Assembly: GCA_015501585.1 (NCBI GenBank)
Contig: JADNRY010000087.1
Span: forward strand, 62,001-126,000
Source: Rhodocollybia butyracea
Taxonomy: Eukaryota > Basidiomycota > Agaricomycetes > Agaricales > Omphalotaceae
Length of the DNA: 64,000 bases
Direction: 5' to 3'
Shown here: piece after piece, positions 58,001-64,000 of the stretch
Position numbering within the stretch: the stretch's first letter is position 1
Layout: each line of letters opens with the position of its first letter
The notes under the pieces: generated by a model
What the model was told of the DNA's origin: nothing
Databases searched by the model: none
What the model saw: the letters and a program-made list of their open reading frames with translations, nothing else
Position numbers and translations under genes: made by a program

Positions 58001-58823
58001 TCTTGAACACGCTTAGGTCAAGCTGGAACACAAAAAGATAAAGTTCATCGTACCTGTTGTTTTTCGTGTAAGGGTGTATCTGATGATAACGAAGCAACGG
58101 GGACGCCTTTGCGCCGGAGCCCGTCTACTTCTGGGAGTCCAAGATTCAGTAAAGTTCAACGCGGCATACAATGTGTTGCATACGATTCTTCATAAGTGCT
58201 AGTAGTGCGGCTGATCAAAATATCATCTAAACGCTAGATGATATACACCGACCGAGCAAAGGAGAGATTACCAGAGTAGTTCCAAGCTGTGAAGATTTAA
58301 CATTACGAAAGGTGCCATTGTATGTCGGGCGTACTTTATCTGAAGCTGCAGGGATTTGAAAGCACAAACTCTGTAAAAGGCATTTAGATTTAGATTTGGA
58401 AAGAAAGTTGATGACGCACTTTGCCCATTCCCGTTGGAGCCAAAACGAAAACATCCCGACCTGAGAGAGCGTGAACACATTGAAGGCACAAAATTTCTCA
58501 AGCGAACCAGATACAGCAGCCTCGATGATCTGCTTCTGCTGTCCTTTGTAATCCGAAAATCCAAACGCTACCAGACATGTTCAACCGCCAACCAGGTTTT
58601 TCATCAAACAGACGTACTGGAGCTTAGTATGCTGGATATAGAGAACGTCACTGTAGTTCTCAGAGGAACGAATAATTGCAACTCACCGATGGCAATTCTC
58701 GAATCTAGCTCTCAATTCTGAACCTACTGTGTCATTAATCCAGGCATCATCCGGCGGGAGTAGATCCCAGTCAATATCTGAGATAATACTGTCATAAACA
58801 GTGTTGGAGGCCTGAGAGGACAT
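55090..58823 (-). CDS. RecQ-family DNA helicase
   Basis: ATG at 58823 ([20 protein letters not shown]), stop at 55090, more than fifteen exons. Helicase blocks: [18 protein letters not shown] (motif 0 region), [20 protein letters not shown] (Walker A), [21 protein letters not shown] motif Ia, [19 protein letters not shown] (DEAH box), [12 protein letters not shown] (motif III), [62 protein letters not shown] (motifs V/VI), then a zinc-binding segment (SICRFF, HCNMMCD). RecQ helicases unwind recombination and replication intermediates. The C-terminal part is basic, carries a triple TPFK repeat, and ends with a helical region [19 protein letters not shown]. Two microexons, 15 nt and 18 nt, carry motif residues. 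The Pif-like alternatives do not fit these motifs. Confidence 0.92.
55785..55820 (-). repeat. 12-nt tandem repeat, three units, in RecQ
   Basis: Three exact copies of ACACCTTTCAAA on the coding strand encode Thr-Pro-Phe-Lys three times in the RecQ tail. Adjacent sequence (aacacctttt) is a decayed fourth unit. Confidence 0.85.
56756..56773 (-). other. 18-nt microexon in RecQ
   Basis: Coding strand GATATTACCAAGAGACTG, flanked by introns with GTATGT...CCACCAG upstream and GTATAT...CACCAAG downstream. It joins FEG to GRAGRNG and encodes YYQETG of the RecQ signature. Confidence 0.85.
57748..57762 (-). other. 15-nt microexon in RecQ
   Basis: Coding strand GCGCACTGCATATCG, with introns GTGTGT...CTTCAG before and GTAAAG...GCATAG after. 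It encodes Ala-His-Cys-Ile-Ser, completing the DEAH box and its RecQ-typical extension. Confidence 0.88.
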
Positions 58824-59192
58824 GTGAAGTCACTCGGACTCGGAGTGTCGCGTTGGGCAAGGTCAACGAAGCTCGGGCCGCGCGCGCTTGCGCGTGTGTG
58901 TGATGCACGTGGTCGTTAATACCTTCCTTATACGATAAAGACAGCTAGCTAGGCTAGCCCTTCCTTGTACCGAGCTCGACACATGGAAACATACAGCGGT
59001 ATGTGCTACTAAGTTTAACAGAGCTGAAATCTGGCACTTTGCTCGGCACCTTGAATGTTACATGTGAGAATAATTTGAACAAAACAACTCCTGATCGAAC
59101 AAGACAAGATCAAAGCAAGATCTGGGAAAGTTACTCAGACTGAGACTTCTTTTGCTGTGCAGCTGGTACCCCCTCCTTTCTCCAATACCACC
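58824..59192. promoter_or_regulatory. Divergent promoter, RecQ and DUF2235 genes
   Basis: 369 bp between the two start codons. It contains a GC-rich patch (cgcgcgcgcttgcgcgtgtg near 58877-58896) and no obvious TATA box. No coding sequence. Confidence 0.5.
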
Positions 59193-61147
59193 ATGTCTGA
59201 CGATGTGGTACCGAAATCTCGACTTCACGTTCTATGCTTTGATGGGACTGCAGGTGAATACGGCTCTGAGGTACGTTTCAATTTCGCCCTTTCGAGACCC
59301 TAGCTAACCGGTCTGAAGAATACCAATGTCGTCAAATTATTCGCTCTTTTGAAAAAGAATCAGCCTGATCAGTTGTGTTACTACCAAGTACGTGCACACA
59401 CACAGACTCAGTTTATCCTTTGTTGAGATAATTATCTAGGCAGGAATTGGTGCGTTGCTCTGATAGGCTTTCGACTGGGTAAGTGCTCACTTGTAGTAGG
59501 CACTTTCTTTGCTCCGGGGTTGTCTCTCCCGTGTTCCAATGGGGCGCAAAGATCCTCGACGAAGCTTTCGCATGGTACGTCATTTCACAACTTGCGCAAC
59601 TTTCACTCCATGACATTCCCTGACACATTTCACAGGTATCTGGACGCCCACGTCATGGACGGTTACCGATTCTTGATGCAAAACTATCACCCCGGAGATA
59701 AAGTCTGTCTTTTCGGTGAGAGAAGACTGCCTAATCCGTGATATTTCACTGATCAAACCATCTATAGGTTTCTCTCGTGGCGCATATACCGCACGCGCAC
59801 TGGCTGGAATGTTGTACAAAATCGGTCTCCTCCCACGAGGAAACAATCAACAAGTTACATTTGCATACAAACTGTACACCAGAACCGATAAAGCCAGCAT
59901 CAGTCTCAGCGCAGGGTTTAAACAGACGTATTGTCGGCCGGTTGATATTGAATTTTTAGGAGTTTGGTGAGTTCGTATTTGTTTTCCCCATGAATTTTAT
60001 ATGACCTAGCTACAGGGATACCGTGTCTTCCGTGGGGGTTGTGAGCACGAAGACTCTCCCCTTTACAAGCAGTAATTCTGCGATTAAACGATTTCGACAA
60101 GGTAGCTACCTAATTGTGGATCTCTATAAATGGCGGAGATAACTTTATGTTCACAGCGCTTTCTCTTGATGAGGTCCGTCCATTTCACTTGTCTCCCTAT
60201 TATTAGGTTCCTTATACGGCAAAATTAGCGCCGTGTGCGATTCAAGCCTAACCTATATCACCACGATCCTCCAGATCTATCGGGCTCTACCGCAGCTGAA
60301 GTCGTCGAAGCAAAACACTCCGATCCCGATGGCCAAACGAAACTATCTAACAAGAGTAAACCTCTTTCCGGGTATTTTCGCAGGAAGAAAACTCCCTACA
60401 TTGTCCCGCAACTCGTTAAAACAAAGGAGCAGACATCCCAGTCTCAAACCGACGTTTTAGAAGTATGGTTCGCTGGTTGTCATAGCGGTAAGCTCACCCC
60501 TTGTCCGAATTCATCAAAAAGCAACTGAAATTCTCTAGATATTGGTGGTGGTGCCGTCTTGAATACCACTAAGCAATGTTTGGCCAACATTCCCTTAAGG
60601 TAGACATGACTATCTCTATCCTCTTTCCCCTGTTCACAGCTTCATTCCAAGATGGATGATACAACAGATAATCGAATCTCAATGCGGGATCCAATTCGAT
60701 GAAAATGCCTTGATGGAACTAGAAATCTTTATTTCACCGAGCTCTTCCTCTTCTAGTATACCCTCAAACGGAGATAACAATGATAAGATTTCCGAAAGCA
60801 ACGACCTTGATTCTCCCGTTTCGCAAAAGTCGGATACAGCCGACGCAGTGAAACAGTTACACGACGAGCTTGTGCTTGAACCACCTTGGTGGCTCTTGGA
60901 GATCCTGCCAATGCGGACGACCTACCAGGATGCGAATTGTGTTTGGCACACAAGTTATGTGTGAGTGCTCTCTTACTTTAACAATGATGGGATTTATCCA
61001 ATATCCAGGTTTAATCTCGGGCGAGGACGAGAAATATATACTCAAAATCCTCATTTCCATATCACGGTCAAGGAGCGGATTGCGGACTCTTCTCTCTCCT
61101 ACAAGCCCAAAGCTCAGTGGCAAGGAACACAAGTATACGTTGAATGA
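59193..61147 (+). CDS. DUF2235 alpha/beta-hydrolase-like protein
   Basis: ATG at 59193; exon 1 59193-59270, exon 2 from 59319. Blocks: RLHVLCFDGTAGEYGSENTN, VVKLFALLKKNQPDQLCYYQ, AGIGTFFAPG, GDKVCLFGFSRGAYTARALA, GMLYKIGLLP, VDIEFLGVWDTVSSVGVV, LSLDERRVRFKPNLYHHD, VWFAGCHSDIGGGAVLN, then WMIQQIIESQCGIQFDENAL and a C-terminal ADSSLSYKPKAQWQGTQVYV. GFSRG is the nucleophile elbow (Ser), FLGVWDTV provides an Asp, and GCHSDIGG an expected His: the DUF2235 signature shared with bacterial Tle1-type phospholipases. In fungi these proteins are uncharacterised; a lipase or esterase role is inferred. The open segment with SSSSSS between about residues 390 and 420 is low complexity. Confidence 0.9.
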
Positions 61148-62030
61148 GCCAGCTTACAGCAAGTCAAGGACGATATACGATTTTAATGATACCTTTAACG
61201 ATTTCACGATACGATTCCATGATACGATTTTTATGTTTTTATGATATTGTCTTACAATAGTTTTATGATTATTACAGAAGACCCTTTCGAGTGTTCAGCC
61301 TTGAGTGGTTGTGAATTTGGAATTGAGGGTTCGTGGGCCGCATACAGGGCGTTGTGTTCTCAAAAGTGACTTATTTTCAAGTTTTATCACAGAATTAAAC
61401 TACGGATCCAACGTCGCACTAATGTGAGGATGTGTCTGAGTTTTTCAATAGGTATTCTGGAAGATGAATATCATCTATTTAGCACAAGGTTAAGATGACG
61501 AACCGTGATCGAGGAGAGGGAATACTACTACTACTGAAGTTCTTCCTATTATTGTGATATATAAATCTTTATTGACGCTGCCATGACTCGCGAACGTTTC
61601 CCAACAACATGTCGACCGTTATGATTAGCTATCTAACATGCGTTGCAGTACGATTGGGAACGCAGGGATGTTTCTGGGTGTACATCTTTGTGTACCAATA
61701 ATTGGATAGGCTCGCAAACAGAAAACAGCCACAAACCGTTTGAATCAGCCAAAAAAGGAGCCTCATTTTATATATATTCTGGAGCCCAAGAACCTTTGTA
61801 TCGATATCAGTGTTGGACTGAGGAAGCTGGAAGTCATGGGGTTGACTACTGGGTCCTTTATGCAAGAGTGTGGTGGAATATGGCTCAAGCTCCGTTTCAC
61901 AATTCACTCATAGAAAGAGAAGTAGATTACACGGACAAGTACCATACAAAGATATCACATATACATGCGTTTCAGAAGGAACGAGGCTCGAGCGCCTACG
62001 AGCGCTTATCCATTTACCTGCCAGTTTTTT
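61148..62030. other. Intergenic, no gene supported
   Basis: 883 bp. The left part is A/T-rich 3' flank with repeated tttttatg and ttatgat motifs (61200-61270). Open frames on both strands at 61629-62140 have no recognisable domain, and the plus-strand one overlaps EBP2 exon 1 in a different frame. Confidence 0.45.
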
Positions 62031-63370
62031 ATGCCTTTAACCACACACAAAAAAAAGACATTGCCTTTGCCAGGCAAGTCACCAAAAACCAAAAGCTCAA
62101 GCGTAATCCCAGTTCCTACTGTAGGAGATGTGGAGGATGAGGCAGAAGACTCTGATTCTGGTGGTGTAGATGAAGAGGGTATGCAGAGACTCATGAAGGC
62201 TCTTGGCGAAGATGGACTAGACGAATTTGAGCAAGCTCAGCTCCAGGCTACGCTAGGTGAGGATGACGACGATGATCTAGAAGAAGAGGATGATGATGCA
62301 GGAGAAGGAGACGAGGAAGATGAGGAAGATGAGGACGATGAAACCAAAGAAAGCGACGAAGAAGACGACGAACATGCAGAGCAATTTATTCAATTGGAAG
62401 ATGTCGAAGCTGTATTCGACGACGTTGTTCCCGTACAAAAAGAGGAAATTAACAACGAAGTCGCCCTTGCTCGGATAAGGGAAAACATCCAGCTGGACGG
62501 TTCAATACCTTGGACCGAAACTCTCACAGTATCGTATCCTCATACTATCGACGTCGATGTGAATGACGATCTGAACCGTGAACTTGCTTTGTACGCGCAA
62601 ACTATTTTTTTCCATATCATACTGATCCTTTCTACTTAGTTACAAACAAGCTTTGCATAGTGCCAATCATGCCAAGCAACTTGCTGCAAAATCTTACCCC
62701 AATTTCCCATGGACTCGTCCTAGTGATTATTTTGCCGAAATGGTCAAAAGTGACGTGCACATGGAGCGCATTCGGCAGAGACTTCTTGACGAAAAGGCTG
62801 GCATTAAAAAGAGCGAAGACAAGCGGAAGGAAAGAGAAGGAAAAAAGTTTGGTAAGCAGGTGCAGATAGAAAAGCTCAAGGAGCGTGAACGAGGGAAGAA
62901 GGAGATGGAGGAGCGACTGAAGGGTCTCAAGCGAAGTATGCTTGTTGTTCATCAGCCCTCTTCTCATCCGCTGACAAAATTCACCAGAACGAAAGGATAT
63001 ACTCGAGAACCCTGGTGGCGACGACGATACTTTTGATGTTGCCGTCGAGGATGCCATCTCAGAACGGCCAGCCAAGCGTGGGCGTGGTGGGGCTGGTGGG
63101 GCTGGTACTTCGAAGCTTTCACGCCAGGGTCGGGATAAAAAGTATGGATTTGGTGGCGCAGACCGACGATCCAAGCAAAATACGAGCTCATCTACGGATG
63201 ACTTTGATTTTGGCTCTAGGAAAGGCGCAGGTGGTCGGGGAAGAGGTGGGGGACGGGGCGGGAGAGGCGGTTCCAGAGGCGGTGGAGCTAGAGGCGGAAG
63301 TAGGGGTGGAAGTAGGGGAGGGTCCAAAAGACTTGGAAAATCGAAACGGATCACTGCACGCAGTAAATAG
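62031..63370 (+). CDS. EBP2: EBP2, rRNA-processing protein
   Basis: Three exons, 62031-62590, 62640-62935 and 62988-63370, phases consistent, 412 residues. The N-terminus is basic (THKKKTLPLPGK), then a long Glu/Asp tract (about residues 55-130). The conserved core reads ENIQLDGSIPWTETLTVSYP, DVDVNDDLNRELAFYKQALH, YPNFPWTRPSDYFAEMVKSD, HMERIRQRLLDEKAGIKKSE, followed by a basic coiled coil (KRKEREGKKFGKQVQIEKLK) and KRKDILENPGGDDDTFDVAV. The tail is a Gly/Arg-rich RGG domain ending KSKRITARSK. EBP2 acts in the nucleolus in 27S pre-rRNA processing for 60S ribosomes. Convergent with the next gene, with only 63 bp between stops. Confidence 0.95.
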
Positions 63371-63433
63371 ACCAGGCGATTACAAGTATACACATTGTTT
63401 GGGATACATCTAGTTGCTGCTGAGACACATCAA

Positions 63434-64000
63434 TCAATGTACGAAAACCTTTGCTGCGTTTTTGCGTTCTCCATTACCTGCATTTTCTTTCAACAGCAGT
63501 GTGCAGAAGCCTGCGAAACAAAAGACCCCTACGCTTGTGTACACCGGCACCGATCTATCTATCATTAAAAATACACCACCAAGAACAGGGGCAATCATTC
63601 CACCGCTACAGGGAAAGAAGGTCAAAGGAAGAAACAAAACGTCAAGAGGCCCGCTCACATTCGTGACAACGCCGATGCAATCCCACAAGCTGTACCACGT
63701 ACTTGATACTGAGTCAGTTTTGGAGAGTAAACGATCCAAGAACAACGTACTCTCTGTGCCGAAAATTTCCGGTGTCCATCTAAATACAAAAGAAAAAAAC
63801 GAAATCGATTCACATCTTACTGGGCCCCAGTGATTCCACTCACCCGTACAATATTGCGTACATTGTCTGCTCGCGATAAAAGACATCAGCGGATAAATGT
63901 CGTTGCACCGCAAAGAGCTTACCGCAGCGCTGAGACTAATCCCCACTGAACTAGCTCGAATGGCCCACGTCGAGTTGGCCATAATGAACACAATGCAGAA
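63434..64000 (-). CDS. MFS transporter, 3' part (5' end beyond window)
   Basis: C-terminal exons of a transporter on the minus strand, truncated by the window edge. Read 5' to 3': FIMANSTWAIRASSVGISLS, an intron, TMYAILYG, an intron, WTPEIFGTE, an intron (GTACGT...ATCAAG), IRGTACGIASALSR, an intron, then IGGMIAPVLGGVFLMIDRSV, PVYTSVGVFCFAGFCTLLLK and ENAGNGERKNAAKVFVH to the stop. PEIF.(T)..RGT.CG.ASAL.R.GG is the loop and span 11 signature of the major facilitator superfamily. Substrate class cannot be told from this part; it resembles the sugar/organic anion (SV2-like) branch. Confidence 0.85.
   Translation of the reverse strand, partial: FCIVFIMANSTWAIRASSVGISLSAAVSSLRCNDIYPLMSFIASRQCTQYCTGEWNHWGPVRCESISFFSFVFRWTPEIFGTESTLFLDRLLSKTDSVSSTWYSLWDCIGVVTNVSGPLDVLFLPLTFFPCSGGMIAPVLGGVFLMIDRSVPVYTSVGVFCFAGFCTLLLKENAGNGERKNAAKVFVH

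Noticed and set aside
61643..62140. 165-codon plus-strand frame upstream of EBP2
   Set aside because: It overlaps EBP2 exon 1 in another frame and shows no domain; the matching minus-strand frame with one hydrophobic stretch is also unsupported.
62632..63393. 253-codon minus-strand frame, Pro/Leu-rich
   Set aside because: Antisense of the EBP2 RGG and coiled-coil exons; proline runs come from the reversed Gly/Arg codons.
63679..63735. GC-AG intron (GCACAG donor) in the right-edge MFS gene
   Set aside because: A normal GTACGT donor ten bases downstream also preserves the frame and gives PEIFGTEIRGT, so the GC reading is unnecessary.
63414..63833. 139-codon plus-strand frame after EBP2
   Set aside because: The opposite strand encodes clear MFS transporter motifs with proper splice sites; this frame is its shadow.

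Overview
The window is nuclear DNA of a filamentous basidiomycete, most likely an Agaricomycete. Almost every gene is split by many GT-AG introns of about 45-60 nt. The conserved proteins are eukaryotic housekeeping proteins (lysyl-tRNA synthetase, VPS28, VPS41, APC2, EBP2, TGS1, a RecQ helicase). The accessory families (cysteine-rich CYSTM-like tail protein, multi-TM proteins, Zn2Cys6 regulator, GT15 mannosyltransferase, DUF2235 protein) are typical of mushroom-forming fungi. I see no rRNA, tRNA, CRISPR array, phage or intact transposon. Exon models were read by eye from conserved protein sequence and splice signals; boundaries that I could not fix are flagged.

Layout. 1-11 kb: Sec2-type Rab exchange factor (+), a small Tyr/Ser/His-rich protein (-), cytosolic lysyl-tRNA synthetase (-), a multi-TM protein (-), then a 1.7 kb stretch without a convincing gene, and a stress-type GDKIKGTAEV protein (-). 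11.7-18.2 kb: secreted-type protein (-), VPS28 (-), SDS22-like LRR protein (-) and TGS1 cap hypermethylase (+); all four carry small frame breaks inside otherwise conserved sequence. 18.7-28.4 kb: 7TM-like protein (+), GT15 mannosyltransferase (+), an unknown protein (+) and VPS41 (+). 28.8-32.3 kb: large Ser/Arg-rich protein (-). 32.3-34.3 kb: gene-free stretch with a degenerate duplication and a 12-bp inverted repeat. 34.3-38.3 kb: glycerol-3-phosphatase-type HAD enzyme and an MFS sugar transporter (both +). 39.0-46 kb: small conserved protein (-), F-box protein (-), RRM+YTH m6A reader (-). 46-50 kb: APC2 (-) and a CYSTM-like protein (-). 51.2-58.8 kb: Zn2Cys6 transcription factor (+) convergent with a RecQ helicase (-). 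59.2-64 kb: DUF2235 protein (+), EBP2 (+), and the 3' end of a second MFS transporter (-).

Functionally the genes are mostly unlinked housekeeping: vesicle traffic (Sec2, VPS28, VPS41), RNA (LysRS, TGS1, YTH reader, EBP2), cell cycle and genome stability (APC2, RecQ). The only suggestive neighbour pair is the polyol-type phosphatase followed in the same direction by a sugar transporter.

Most notable observations: (1) a 6-nt microexon inside the Zn2Cys6 DNA-binding cluster that supplies part of the third zinc-binding Cys codon; (2) 15-nt and 18-nt microexons in RecQ that carry the AHCIS part of the DEAH box and the YYQETG segment; (3) a 17-nt microexon in the MFS transporter directly after a GC-AG intron; (4) three GC-AG introns, all starting GCAAGT, in three unrelated genes; (5) a cluster of single-base frame breaks at 12-18 kb; (6) a Ser-rich insertion with two RRxS sites in the phosphatase; (7) a YTH domain interrupted by about 170 residues.
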